NCBI GenBank assembly: GCA_017744735.1
Contig: JAGIAR010000004.1
Location: 1-64,000, forward strand
Origin: Novosphingobium sp.
GTDB taxonomy: Bacteria; Pseudomonadota; Alphaproteobacteria; Sphingomonadales; Sphingomonadaceae
Reading direction: 5' to 3'
Length of the DNA: 64,000 nt
Shown here: in pieces, positions 45,404 to 53,790 of the stretch
Numbering within the stretch: the stretch's first letter is position 1
Layout of the letters: each line of letters opens with the position of its first letter
The notes under the pieces: generated by a model
Told to the model about the DNA's origin: nothing
Database searches by the model: none
The model's input: only the letters and a program-made list of their open reading frames with translations
Program-made: the position numbers and the translations under genes

Positions 45404-46168
45404 TCAGCTGGTCGACCAGGTGGTCCGGGCCGGCGGGCGGGCACCGCCATCGAGGCGGATCACTTCGCCGTTGATCAGCGGGGTACGGATGAGGAAATCG
45501 ACCACCGCCGCGTAATCCTCGGCCGTCCCCGCCCGTTTCGGGAATTCATTGCCCTTGAGCAGCTCTTCCACAAAGGGGGGCGGCAGCATCGCGACCATCG
45601 GCGTCGCCATGAAACCGGGCGCGACCCCGTTCACACGGATCGCGAACTTTGCGAGATCGCGCGCCCAGACCAACGTCAGCGCAAGCAGCGCCGACTTGGT
45701 GGCGGTATAGGCGCCCATGCCTTCCTGGCCTTCGTAGCTGGCGATCGAGCAGGTGTTGACGATCACCCCGCGCTCCCCGTCGGGGCCCAAAGGTTCGTTC
45801 CGGGTCATCGCATGGCCGGCATGGGCCGCCAGCGTCGCTGCGCCGATCAGGTTGACGCCGATCACCCGGCGGAAGTCGGCAATGTCGCCGGGACCTTCCG
45901 CACTGGCGATGGTGCCGATCCCGCCAACCCCAGCGTTGTTGATGAGAATGTCGATTCGCCCGTGACGCTCGATCGCAGAGGACACGGCTGCCGCGACCGA
46001 AGCCTCGTCGCTCACATCGCACTGCACGAAATCGGCACCCGCGGGCACATCGCCGCCGAGGTCCAGCGACACCACCGACGCGCCCGCCGCGAGCAGGTGC
46101 TTGACCGCCCCTTCGCCGAGCCCCGAATTGCCGCCGCTTACCAGAGCGACCTTGCCTGCCGGATCCAT
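45404..46168 (-). CDS. Short-chain dehydrogenase/reductase (1)
   Basis: 254 residues. Cofactor motif VSGGNSGLGEG (classical TGxxxGxG variant), NNAG in INNAGVGGIG, and the catalytic YTATK. It should oxidise or reduce a hydroxyl/carbonyl group with NAD(P). It is the first gene of the leftward operon with the VAO flavoprotein (16-base gap), cytochrome and Tat protein, so it may oxidise the alcohol product. A TAAC-N4-GTTA palindrome is 41 bases upstream. Confidence 0.92.
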   Translation of the reverse strand: MDPAGKVALVSGGNSGLGEGAVKHLLAAGASVVSLDLGGDVPAGADFVQCDVSDEASVAAAVSSAIERHGRIDILINNAGVGGIGTIASAEGPGDIADFRRVIGVNLIGAATLAAHAGHAMTRNEPLGPDGERGVIVNTCSIASYEGQEGMGAYTATKSALLALTLVWARDLAKFAIRVNGVAPGFMATPMVAMLPPPFVEELLKGNEFPKRAGTAEDYAAVVDFLIRTPLINGEVIRLDGGARPPARTTWSTS

Positions 46169-46208
46169 TTCCCTCTCCTGCCCGCCCGCTTTGCGCGCGC
46201 GATGACTT

Positions 46209-46220
46209 TAACGACCGTTA
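46209..46220. promoter_or_regulatory. Operator-like palindrome TAACGACCGTTA (site 2 of 4)
   Basis: TAAC-GACC-GTTA between the SDR-flavocytochrome operon and the divergent gene at 46320, followed by CAATTGTT. Matches sites at 42279, 51172 and 60586. Confidence 0.6.
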
Positions 46221-46251
46221 CAATTGTTCTAGCGTGCGTCCGAGTCAAGCA

Positions 46252-46263
46252 TTGCTATAGCAA
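46252..46263. promoter_or_regulatory. Palindrome TTGCTATAGCAA
   Basis: A perfect 12-bp palindrome 57 bases before the ATG at 46320 and 32 bases after the TAAC palindrome. Possible second operator for the rightward unit. Confidence 0.4.
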
Positions 46264-46319
46264 CACTGCGCAAAGCGCATCCTCTTCCACCCGGCGGGCG
46301 GACGAGGGAAAGGGAGAGA

Positions 46320-47207
46320 ATGGCTAGCCGAGAAGATCTTTACGCCACCCTCGATTCGTTTCTCGCCGCCCTCGCGGCGCGCGACGCGTCGCGGGTGAAC
46401 TGGGCGCCCGGCCTGTTCAACACCGAGAATAACGTCCGCCTCGAACCGGGCGACGGGTTGTGGAACACCATCACCGGCCAGGGCCCCTATGATCTGCGCT
46501 TCGCGGACGAAAAGGCCGGGCAAGTCGCGCTGTTCACCTGCGTCGAGGAAACCAACGCGCTGTCGCCCGCTTGCTTCCGCCTGGGCGTGACAGCGGAGGG
46601 CGCGATCTGCGAAGTCGAGACGGTGGTCGCTCGCAACGCCGACGAGGGACTGAAGTTTTCGCCCCAGACCTTCGAGACCAAGCCGGCGCTGGAAGCCATC
46701 GTCCCGCTGGAAGAGCGCTCGACCTACGAAGAGCTGGTCGACATCGCCAACGGCTATTTCGAGACGATCGAGCGTAACGACGGAACGATCCGCACCCGCT
46801 TCTGGCCCGAGTGCAACCGGGTGGAGAACGGGCTGCGCACCACCAACAACCCCGATTTCGTGGTCCCGGTGGCGGCACTGGGATGCGAGGCGCAATTCGC
46901 GCTCGGTTATTACCGCTACGACGATCGCCTGCGCGGACGCCGCTTCCCGCTGGTCGACGTCGAACGCGGGATCGTGCTCGCACATGGCTTCATCGACCAT
47001 TGCGGGATCATCGGCGATTACGAGCTGACCGACGGAACCAAGGTCTCTTCGCCGATCCGCCGGCCACATTCGTACTATCTGGCCGAAGCCTTCAAGATTC
47101 GCGGCGGCGCGATCGAACAGGTCGAGGCCGATTTCATCACCGTCCCCTATCACATGCCGTCGCCTTGGGACGCGCTGGGCGACCGCAAGGCAGAGGCGCT
47201 GACATGA
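46320..47207 (+). CDS. Uncharacterised protein, DUF8021-like (copy 1)
   Basis: 295 residues, no signal peptide. Shares anchors with the exported protein at 54968: LEPGDGLW vs IKPGEGLW, an acidic C-x-R-x-ENG-x2-T-x2-NP block (CNRVENGLRTTNNP vs CERHENGFQTARNP), ALGCEAQF vs GLGCAAQM and a late His region. The first half resembles an NTF2-like domain. Function unknown; the neighbours suggest a catabolic lyase or isomerase. GGGAGAGA precedes ATG 46320. It overlaps the MFS gene by 4 bases. Confidence 0.7.
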   Translation: MASREDLYATLDSFLAALAARDASRVNWAPGLFNTENNVRLEPGDGLWNTITGQGPYDLRFADEKAGQVALFTCVEETNALSPACFRLGVTAEGAICEVETVVARNADEGLKFSPQTFETKPALEAIVPLEERSTYEELVDIANGYFETIERNDGTIRTRFWPECNRVENGLRTTNNPDFVVPVAALGCEAQFALGYYRYDDRLRGRRFPLVDVERGIVLAHGFIDHCGIIGDYELTDGTKVSSPIRRPHSYYLAEAFKIRGGAIEQVEADFITVPYHMPSPWDALGDRKAEALT

Positions 47208-48421
47208 CCCCACGCAGGCTCGTGGCGCTCGTCCTGATGGCGGGCGTGATGGTGATCGACGGCTACGATCTCAATTCGATGGCGCTGGCGATGCCGGCGA
47301 TCGCGGGTGAAATGGGCCTGCAGCAGACCGATTTTGCTTGGGCGCTCTCGGCCGTGCTGCTGGGCCTCGGCGCGGGCGCCTTCCTAATCGCCCCGCTGGG
47401 CGACCGGTTCGGGCGCAAGCCGATTATCGTCGGCGGTGCGCTGGGGATCGCCGCAACGACCGCGGCAACCGCCTTCTCGACCGACGTGATCCATTTCGCC
47501 TTCTGGCGGCTGCTGACCGGGCTCGCGCTCGGTGCCTGTCTCGCGAACGTCTCGGCCCTCTCGTCCGAGGTCGCACCCGAAGGCAAGCGCTCGACCGTGA
47601 TGGCCGTCGTCTCCGCCGGGATCGCGATCGGCGCGATGATGGGCGGCTTCACCGCCCCCGAGGTAATCCGGGCCTGGGGCTGGCAGGGGATGTTCTACAT
47701 TCCCGCCGGAATCGCGCTGGTGTTGGGGATCGGCCTCGCGCTGGTGCTGGATCGGGATCGGCCGGCGCATGCGGCGGCCGGTGCCAAAGTTCCGTTGGTC
47801 GAGCTGGTCCGCCCGCCGCTGGTTTTCCCGATGGCTCTATTCGCTGCAGCTTACATGACCAATGCAATCGCGCTTTACATGCTGACCTCGTGGACCGTGC
47901 GCATCCTGCCGCCCGATGTGTTCGGCCCCGACCTGCCCAAGCGCCTATTGGGGTTGATGCAGGGGGCGGGCCTTCCGGTGAGCATATTGCTCGCCTGGCT
48001 GCTCGATCGCTGGAAGCCGGGAACCACGCTGGCGCTCGGCTATGCGATCATCGCCGCGGCCTTCGCGCTGCTGTTCGCGACTCCCGCCACCGTGCTCGGC
48101 TGGACGATCCTGCTGATGGTGGCCGGCGGCGGTATCGCAGGAATCCACGGTGCGCTGATGGCGCTCAGCCCCAAGCTGTTCCCGAGCAACGTCCTGTCCT
48201 CCGCGATCGGCGCCGCGGTCGCGATCTCGCGGATCGGCGCGATCGCCGCGCCGGTGTTCGGGGCGCAGCTGATCGAATACGGCATCACCGCGAACGGCTA
48301 TTTCGCCGTGCTGATCGTCCCGGCCGCGGTGTGCGGGCTGATCGTCCTGCTGGTGCCGAACGTGATCCGGAAGACCAAGGCGCATTACGAAGGCAATCCG
48401 CCGGCGCTGGATCCAGTCTAG
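47204..48421 (+). CDS. MFS transporter, aromatic acid:H+ symporter type
   Basis: 405 residues with 12 transmembrane helices. The N terminus has VMVIDGYDLNSMALAMPAI (the DGYD motif of the AAHS family) and the loop 2-3 signature APLGDRFGRKPIIVGG. AAHS members (PcaK, VanK, BenK) import aromatic acids with protons. ATG 47204 overlaps the preceding stop (ATGA); the long upstream frame is a shadow. Convergent with the Rieske operon, with a 4-base overlap of stop codons. Confidence 0.92.
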   Translation: MTPRRLVALVLMAGVMVIDGYDLNSMALAMPAIAGEMGLQQTDFAWALSAVLLGLGAGAFLIAPLGDRFGRKPIIVGGALGIAATTAATAFSTDVIHFAFWRLLTGLALGACLANVSALSSEVAPEGKRSTVMAVVSAGIAIGAMMGGFTAPEVIRAWGWQGMFYIPAGIALVLGIGLALVLDRDRPAHAAAGAKVPLVELVRPPLVFPMALFAAAYMTNAIALYMLTSWTVRILPPDVFGPDLPKRLLGLMQGAGLPVSILLAWLLDRWKPGTTLALGYAIIAAAFALLFATPATVLGWTILLMVAGGGIAGIHGALMALSPKLFPSNVLSSAIGAAVAISRIGAIAAPVFGAQLIEYGITANGYFAVLIVPAAVCGLIVLLVPNVIRKTKAHYEGNPPALDPV

Positions 48422-48846
48422 GGCCGGAAGTCCAGCCCGCCGGTCCGCTCGGCGAACCTCCAGCCTTCCCCGGTCTTGACGATCCGGTCGCGGAACCAGC
48501 CGATGAGCGGTGAATTGGCCGCCTGCACCGGCAGCGAGCCGTCGGCCGTCACGTCGCCCTGGTAGAGCACGATCACGCTGAACGCGCTCGCCTCGGAAGC
48601 GCTCACTGCGTCGACCACGACATTCGCGATCACATGGCGCTGCGCGCGCGGCGGACGCGCGAGGAAACTCGCGAGGATCGCCGGGCGGCCCAGGATCGGG
48701 TCACCGCCGCTCGGCCGGCGGAACACCGCGTCCTCGGTGTAGAGCGCGGCGACCTCCTCCCACTCCTGCGCATCGTTGCAATTGACGTAGTGGTTGATCA
48801 GGCGGGCGCAGTCGGCCTCGATTGCGCGCCTCTCGTCTTCGGTCAT
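48418..48846 (-). CDS. NTF2/SnoaL-like protein (3), Rieske-associated
   Basis: 142 residues: RAIEADCARLINHYVNCNDA, EEVAALYTEDAVFRRP, a central GRPAILASFLARPPR helix and a C-terminal GWRFAERTGG strand, the SnoaL_4/ring-hydroxylating beta-subunit-like NTF2 fold. It overlaps the Rieske oxygenase gene by 4 bases, so is made with it. It may be a small partner subunit or an independent enzyme; Rieske O-demethylases usually lack a beta subunit. Confidence 0.82.
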   Translation of the reverse strand: MTEDERRAIEADCARLINHYVNCNDAQEWEEVAALYTEDAVFRRPSGGDPILGRPAILASFLARPPRAQRHVIANVVVDAVSASEASAFSVIVLYQGDVTADGSLPVQAANSPLIGWFRDRIVKTGEGWRFAERTGGLDFRP

Positions 48847-49901
48847 GCGGTCTCCCGTTCCGCTGCCTCGGCATCCATCATCGCCTGCAGCATCCGCCGG
48901 CCCTCTACCGCATTCTGGTCGCTCTTGACCATCAGTTCCGGCGGCGGATCCCCGTCCCACAGATCGATCATCTTCTCGATCTCGGCCGACGCAAAGATGT
49001 CCTCGTCGATCACCGGGGCCAGCGAGCGCGCCATCTGCGCTACATCGACCGTTCCGTCCACTGCCACCGCGAAATGGTAGTAGCTGGTCCGCGGGGTCGA
49101 GGGCGTGATCGTGTGATAGACGCGGTTGTCCGAGATATGCACGCCCGGCGCCTGCGGATGGCTGGCCGGATAGCTGACGCGCGTGATCCCGCAGTGCAGG
49201 CCCGGCAGGTAGCTCGCCATGCCCATCGAACGGTCGATCCGCTCGGTCGGATAGGCGCCGAGCTTGTGCATCAGCGGCGGGCACGGCGCATCGCGGATAT
49301 GGCGCATGCTCGAAACGAAGCCGGGGCGCTTTTCGAGTTCCTCCGGCGTCGAGGCGTTCTCGAGCGTGCCGATGCTGGTGCCGTGGAGGAAGGCGAGGTG
49401 CGACAGGTCGAACAGATTGTCGTTGAGCAGCTGGTAGCGGCACGCGACCTCGTGGAAGAACATCGTATGCCCGGTCAGACCCTCGCCTTCGAGACCGAGC
49501 TCCGTAAGCGACGGCAGCAGCGCCGGATCGGCCTTTGCCGGATCGCCGACCCAGACCCACACCCACAGGCCATGCTCGACCACCGGGTATTTCGGCACCC
49601 GCAGCGCCTTGGGCGCATGCTCCTGGCTCGGCACGTCGACGCATTCGCCTTCGGGACCGAAGGCGATCCCGTGATAGCCGCAGACGATCGTGTCGCCCTT
49701 GAGGCAACTCTTGGCGAGCGGGAAATGCCGGTGCGGGCAGCGCCCGTCGAGCGCCACCGCCTCGCCCGCCTCGGTGCGGTAGAGCACCAGCGGCGTATTG
49801 ACGATCGTGCGCCCCATCAGCTCGTGCCCGAGGTCCTTCGAGAAGGTCGCGACATACCAGGCATTGCGCGGCGCGAAGCTGCCCTTGCGGAACGGATACA
49901 T
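48843..49901 (-). CDS. Rieske non-heme iron oxygenase, VanA-like (1)
   Basis: 352 residues. Rieske 2Fe-2S ligands CPHRH and CGYHG in the N-terminal third; mononuclear iron site NDNLFDLSHLAFLHG with bridging Asp. The layout, with WYVATFSKDLG at the N terminus, matches vanillate O-demethylase oxygenases (VanA/DdmC group), which strip methyl groups from methoxylated aromatics. The reductase partner is not in the window. Divergent from a TetR gene with a perfect palindrome between. Confidence 0.9.
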   Translation of the reverse strand: MYPFRKGSFAPRNAWYVATFSKDLGHELMGRTIVNTPLVLYRTEAGEAVALDGRCPHRHFPLAKSCLKGDTIVCGYHGIAFGPEGECVDVPSQEHAPKALRVPKYPVVEHGLWVWVWVGDPAKADPALLPSLTELGLEGEGLTGHTMFFHEVACRYQLLNDNLFDLSHLAFLHGTSIGTLENASTPEELEKRPGFVSSMRHIRDAPCPPLMHKLGAYPTERIDRSMGMASYLPGLHCGITRVSYPASHPQAPGVHISDNRVYHTITPSTPRTSYYHFAVAVDGTVDVAQMARSLAPVIDEDIFASAEIEKMIDLWDGDPPPELMVKSDQNAVEGRRMLQAMMDAEAAERETA

Positions 49902-49950
49902 GAAACTCTTCTCCCGATGTGCGCGAGTCGATCCGCGCGATCACCATTAA

Positions 49951-49963
49951 TTTACACTGTAAA
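49951..49963. promoter_or_regulatory. TetR-type operator TTTACACTGTAAA
   Basis: A perfect 6-1-6 palindrome (TTTACA-C-TGTAAA) in the 87-base gap between the Rieske operon and the divergent TetR gene. Shares the ACACTGT core with the palindrome at 53791 next to the other TetR gene. Confidence 0.6.
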
Positions 49964-50000
49964 CTTGCAATGCGTCCAGTAACATTCGATGGGTCGGGCA

Positions 50001-50564
50001 ATGGCCCGTTCCCCGAAACTCAACCGCGAGATGGTCGTGCGCGAAGCGATCGCGCTGCTCGACGAGGGCGGGCTGGAGGCGGTGAGCCTGCGCAAGCTTG
50101 CCGACCGGCTAGGGGTCAGTGCCCCGTCGCTGGCACGCCATGTGGGCGACAAGAGCCAACTGATCGCCCTGCTTTCGGCCGCGATCTTCAACGACGCGCT
50201 GGACACCATCCCGCAGGGGCTGGCGGGCGATCTCTGGCTGGAGGCGTTCGGCCACGCGCTGCGCAACAAGCAGGCCGAGACGCGCGACATCGCTGGACTG
50301 TTGCTGACCGTGCCGCCGGACCCCGCGGTGCATGACAGCGTAAACCAGCGGCTGCGCAGCCTGATGCGCGAGGCCGGGCTGGATGGCCCGCGGGCGCAGG
50401 TAGAGCAGGCCGCAATCCAGGCGCTGGTGACCGGCTGGATGATGTTCGAGAAATCCCCCCGCGCGCGCGAATTCGCCGCCCGCCTGCCGCACGACCGTGG
50501 CTTCGAGGACAGTCTGAGAGCGCTTATCGGGGGCTTCGCCGCTGAACGCAGGCCAGCGGACTAA
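50001..50564 (+). CDS. TetR family regulator (1)
   Basis: 187 residues. DNA-binding region MVVREAIALLDEGGLEAVSL then KLADRLGVSAPSLARHVGDKS; the C-terminal ligand domain is short and divergent (TetR_C type with LVTGWMMFEKSPRAREF). I chose ATG 50001 as the usual TetR start; ATG 49989 is four codons upstream. It likely controls the Rieske operon and itself through the palindrome at 49951. Its end overlaps the convergent MarR gene by 4 bases. Confidence 0.85.
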   Translation: MARSPKLNREMVVREAIALLDEGGLEAVSLRKLADRLGVSAPSLARHVGDKSQLIALLSAAIFNDALDTIPQGLAGDLWLEAFGHALRNKQAETRDIAGLLLTVPPDPAVHDSVNQRLRSLMREAGLDGPRAQVEQAAIQALVTGWMMFEKSPRAREFAARLPHDRGFEDSLRALIGGFAAERRPAD

Positions 50565-51139
50565 TCGGGCCGCGTTTCCTCGAGGAAGCGGGAATTGCCC
50601 TCTGCATCGCGCTCTTCGAGGGTCGCAATCAGCTTGTCGAGTATCCGGCCCAGCATCGCCACTTCGCCCGAGTCGAGTTCGCTGAACAGGTAATCCGCCA
50701 CCTTGCCGGTCTGCGGGCGCATGATCGCGTAGAGCCTCTCGCCCTCCTCGGTCAGCGTCAAGGCCTTGCGCCGGCGGTTAAGCGGATCGGTGGTGACCAC
50801 GATCCGCCCGTCGCGCTCCAGCGCCGAAACCGCGCGGCTGACGCTCATCACGTTGACCCCTGTCAGGTCCGCGACTTCGTGACTGGCAGTGGTGCCGAGC
50901 GCGCCAATCGTCATCAACAGGCGGAACTCGTTGAGGCTGATCTTGTAACGGTGTGCCAGATGGGTGGAGAATGGCGCCATCAGCCGGTTGGTCAGCTTGA
51001 GCAGCTCGTGCAGCATCCGCGTGCGCTCAAGCGTCGGATTGCGAATGGATTGTAGCGTACCTGTCACCATGCGAGCATCATCTGCGCAATCGGTCACCGA
51101 ATGGTCAATTCGCTGCCCGAATGCTTCCCCCGATTTCAT
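50561..51139 (-). CDS. MarR family regulator (2)
   Basis: 192 residues. Helices FSTHLAHRYKISLNEFRLLMTIGALG and HEVADLTGVNVMSVSRAVSALERDGRIVV, with the wing TDPLNRRRKALTLTEEG. A MarR dimer is likely. Translation may start at ATG 51139 or at ATG 51070, which begins MVTGTLQSIRN; neither has a clear binding site. It is divergent from the carotenoid oxygenase gene, with a TAAC-N4-GTTA site in between, so it is a candidate owner of that four-site motif. Confidence 0.85.
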   Translation of the reverse strand: MKSGEAFGQRIDHSVTDCADDARMVTGTLQSIRNPTLERTRMLHELLKLTNRLMAPFSTHLAHRYKISLNEFRLLMTIGALGTTASHEVADLTGVNVMSVSRAVSALERDGRIVVTTDPLNRRRKALTLTEEGERLYAIMRPQTGKVADYLFSELDSGEVAMLGRILDKLIATLEERDAEGNSRFLEETRPD

Positions 51140-51171
51140 GCCGATCGATCAACCGGCCTTGGCTTGAACCG

Positions 51172-51183
51172 TAACAGGCGTTA
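51172..51183. promoter_or_regulatory. Operator-like palindrome TAACAGGCGTTA (site 3 of 4)
   Basis: TAAC-AGGC-GTTA in the 80-base gap between the MarR gene and the lignostilbene-dioxygenase-like gene, 36 bases before the ATG of the latter. Matches sites at 42279, 46209 and 60586. Confidence 0.6.
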
Positions 51184-51219
51184 GCGTCGGCACACAAGTT
51201 TCTTGGGAGAAGACAGGCC

Positions 51220-52710
51220 ATGAATGCCTTTCCGCAGACGATCCACTTCATCGGCTCGAACCAGCCGCGCCGGATGGAAATCTCGATCCGCAACCTCGCC
51301 GTGGAAGGCGAAATCCCCGCCGAGATCGACGGCGCCTTCTTCCGCGCGGTGCCCGACAACGCCCATGCGCCGATGTTCGAAGACGATATCGCGCTCAATG
51401 CCGATGGCATGGTCGCGCGCTTCAATGTCCACGGCGGCGCCGTCGATTTCGACATCAAGTATGTCGCGACGGATCGCTACAAGGCCGAGAAGGAAGCGCG
51501 GCGCGCGCTGTTCGGCCGGTACCGCAACCCCTTCACCGACGATCCCAGCGTGGAAGGCGTCGACCGCACGCTCGCGAACACGACTCCGGTGTGGCACGCT
51601 GGCCGCCTGTTCATGACCAAGGAAGACGGGCTCGGCTACGAAGTCAATCCGCACACGCTCGAGACCGTCGGCAAGTGGACCTATGGCGGCGCGCTCAAGT
51701 CGGAGACCTTCACCGCCCATCCGCGGATCGACCCGGTGACCGGCGAACTGTTCTTCTTCGGCTACGAGGCCGGCGGGCTGTGCGACCCGAACGTCGCCTA
51801 TTGCATCGCCGACAAGGACGGCAAGCTCGTCTCCGAACAATGGTTCGAGCAGCCCTATCTCTCGACCATTCACGATTTCGTGATCACCGAGAAATACGCG
51901 ATCTTCCCGCTCTTCCCGACACTGGCCGATCTCGACCGGATCAAGGCCGGGGGCGCGCACTGGGCGCACCGCCAGGATCTCGAAAGCTGGGTCGGGATCA
52001 TGCCGCGCTACGGCAAGGTTTCCGAGATGAAGTGGATCAAGGGGCCGGTCGGCGTCTCGGTATTCCACGAGGTCAACGCCTATGACGACGGCGACCTGGT
52101 CCATATCGACCTCTGCCTGACCGAGACGAACGCCTTCAGCTTCATGCGCGAGGCCGGCGGAATCCATAAGCCGCAGCAGGAAATCCAGGGCGCGCTGACC
52201 CGCTGGACGATCGACATGTCGAAAGACGCACCGGAGATCCAGGAGCGCCCGCTCGGCCCTCCGGGCGATCTCCCGCGCCTCGCGGATGCAGACCAGGGGC
52301 GGCCCTACAACCATGCGTGGTATCTCAGCATGAACCCGCAAGGCGGCCCGCCGATGCCGGGCGGTCCGGTCGGCGCGAACTTCAACGCGCTGCTGCGGAT
52401 CGAGGTCGGCAACGGCCGGGTCGAGCTGATGGGCGTGCCGCCGGGCGCCGCGATCAGCGAGCCGGCGCATGTCCCGTCGAGCGAGCCGGGCCATGACGGC
52501 TGGCTGCTGACCGTCGTCGACCTGCCCAATCATCCCGATCCGTCCCAGCAGCGCCCGGGCGACTATTCGTCCGAGCTGTGGATCGTCGATGCCGGCAACG
52601 TTGCCGCCGGTCCGGTCGCGCGGGTCAAGACCGGCACCGCGCTGCGCAGCCAGGTCCACGGCACCTGGGTCAGCCGCGAGAAGCTGGATCACTCGATCCT
52701 GAAGGGGTGA
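51220..52710 (+). CDS. Carotenoid oxygenase family protein, lignostilbene dioxygenase-like
   Basis: 496 residues of the carotenoid cleavage oxygenase family, close in layout to bacterial stilbene-cleaving enzymes such as Novosphingobium NOV1: RNPFTDDPSVEGV, the iron His in FTAHPRIDP, in STIHDFVITE and in SVFHEVNAYDD, and the last in RSQVHGTWV near the C terminus. It should split the central double bond of a stilbene to two aldehydes using Fe(II) and oxygen. ATG has TTGGGAGAAGAC upstream. Follows the palindrome at 51172. Confidence 0.9.
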   Translation: MNAFPQTIHFIGSNQPRRMEISIRNLAVEGEIPAEIDGAFFRAVPDNAHAPMFEDDIALNADGMVARFNVHGGAVDFDIKYVATDRYKAEKEARRALFGRYRNPFTDDPSVEGVDRTLANTTPVWHAGRLFMTKEDGLGYEVNPHTLETVGKWTYGGALKSETFTAHPRIDPVTGELFFFGYEAGGLCDPNVAYCIADKDGKLVSEQWFEQPYLSTIHDFVITEKYAIFPLFPTLADLDRIKAGGAHWAHRQDLESWVGIMPRYGKVSEMKWIKGPVGVSVFHEVNAYDDGDLVHIDLCLTETNAFSFMREAGGIHKPQQEIQGALTRWTIDMSKDAPEIQERPLGPPGDLPRLADADQGRPYNHAWYLSMNPQGGPPMPGGPVGANFNALLRIEVGNGRVELMGVPPGAAISEPAHVPSSEPGHDGWLLTVVDLPNHPDPSQQRPGDYSSELWIVDAGNVAAGPVARVKTGTALRSQVHGTWVSREKLDHSILKG

Positions 52711-52720
52711 CTACGGAGGG

Positions 52721-52742
52721 CCCCTTCTCTGAAGAGGAGGGG
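52721..52742 (+). terminator. Hairpin after carotenoid oxygenase gene
   Basis: CCCCTTCTCT (52721-52730) pairs with AGAGGAGGGG (52733-52742) over 10 positions with one G-T pair and a 2-base loop. It could terminate or reduce read-through into the membrane-protein gene. Confidence 0.5.
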
Positions 52743-52783
52743 AGTGGCACTGCGAATGGCCAAGGCCCATCCGGGAGGGGCGC

Positions 52784-53230
52784 ATGAAACTGCTCTACCA
52801 TTTCAGCCGGATCGTATTCGGCGCCTGGTTCCTCTATTCGGGCCTCGCCCATTTCCTGATCCCAGGCTGGCAGCCGATGGGCAGTCACCAGGCGGCGATA
52901 GACTTCACCCGGGCGCTGATCGACAGCGGTCTGTTCACCTGGATCAAGGTGATCGAGGTGGTGCTGGGCATCGCGATGCTCGCCAACCGCTTCATGCCGC
53001 TGACGATCGTCGCGATGACCCCGATCAACATCGTGATCTGCCACTGGAACTTCGTGCTCGATCCGGGCGTGGTGGAATATACCTTCGGCATTTTCACGAT
53101 CGTGTTCAACACGGTGCTGGCGTGGATGTGGCGCGGCTATTTCTGGCAGCTGCTCACCTTCAAGGGACAGGCGGACTATTCGCTCAGCCCCGGCGGCACC
53201 TTGCGCAGCCGGTCACAGACCCTTCACTAA
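52784..53230 (+). CDS. DoxX-like small membrane protein
   Basis: 148 residues with four hydrophobic helices: RIVFGAWFLYSGLAHFLIPG, FTWIKVIEVVLGIAMLANRF, MTPINIVICHWNFVL and FTIVFNTVLAWMWRGYFW. The pattern Arg-Phe-Gly-x-WF-YSG-AH matches the DoxX/DUF6-type family, which has quinone- or redox-linked members. Function here unknown. Its end overlaps the convergent TetR gene by 18 bases. Confidence 0.78.
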   Translation: MKLLYHFSRIVFGAWFLYSGLAHFLIPGWQPMGSHQAAIDFTRALIDSGLFTWIKVIEVVLGIAMLANRFMPLTIVAMTPINIVICHWNFVLDPGVVEYTFGIFTIVFNTVLAWMWRGYFWQLLTFKGQADYSLSPGGTLRSRSQTLH

Positions 53231-53773
53231 CGCGTCCAGCCCCGCCTCGAAGCTGCGGTCGAAATCGATCATGCCTTCGAGGAAATGGTGCATCGGGCCG
53301 TTGGCTTCGAACGTGCTCCAACCGAGCGCAAGCGACGTGACCGAAGCGATCGCGGTCAGCGCAGCGCCCCTGTCGAACCCGCGCTGGGTAAGCGGCGCGG
53401 CGATCGCATCGGCCGAAGCCGGAGCGCCCTCGCGGGCGGGCGGGGCGATCGCGCAGAGCTGGGCCGCGTCTGGTTCGCGCGTCAGCCGGCTGCGCAGCGC
53501 CTTGCCGTATTCGACCAGCCATGCGCGCCCGTCGCCACAGGGGCCGACCGCCTCGCGCGCATCGCGGTAGATCGCGCCCGCCATCAGCCCGAGCAATTCG
53601 CCCTTGTCGGCGAAGTGCCAGTAGAGCGCCGGCGCCCGGACCGAGAGACGTTCCGCCAGCTTGCGCATGCTCAGCGCTGCCAGTCCCTGTTCGCGCAGCA
53701 GCTCGAACGCGGCGGCCAGCACCGAATTGCGGTCGAGCGGCTTGGGCACCGACTGGCGTTGGGGCTTGCTCAT
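53213..53773 (-). CDS. TetR family regulator (2)
   Basis: 186 residues. DNA-binding helices SVLAAAFELLREQGLAALSM then KLAERLSVRAPALYWHFADKG, and a TetR_C ligand domain with ASVTSLALGWSTFEANGP. The related helix spacing to TetR (1) and the similar C-terminal LGWxxFExxGP/TGWMMFEKSPR motif suggest a paralogous pair. It probably controls the divergent Rieske gene at 53846 through the palindrome at 53791. Confidence 0.87.
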   Translation of the reverse strand: MSKPQRQSVPKPLDRNSVLAAAFELLREQGLAALSMRKLAERLSVRAPALYWHFADKGELLGLMAGAIYRDAREAVGPCGDGRAWLVEYGKALRSRLTREPDAAQLCAIAPPAREGAPASADAIAAPLTQRGFDRGAALTAIASVTSLALGWSTFEANGPMHHFLEGMIDFDRSFEAGLDALVKGL

Positions 53774-53790
53774 TCGAACCGGATTGACTC

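Noticed and set aside
48418-48846. True beta subunit of a ring-hydroxylating dioxygenase
   Set aside because: The partner Rieske protein is of the O-demethylase type, which normally works without a beta subunit; the NTF2-like call is safer.
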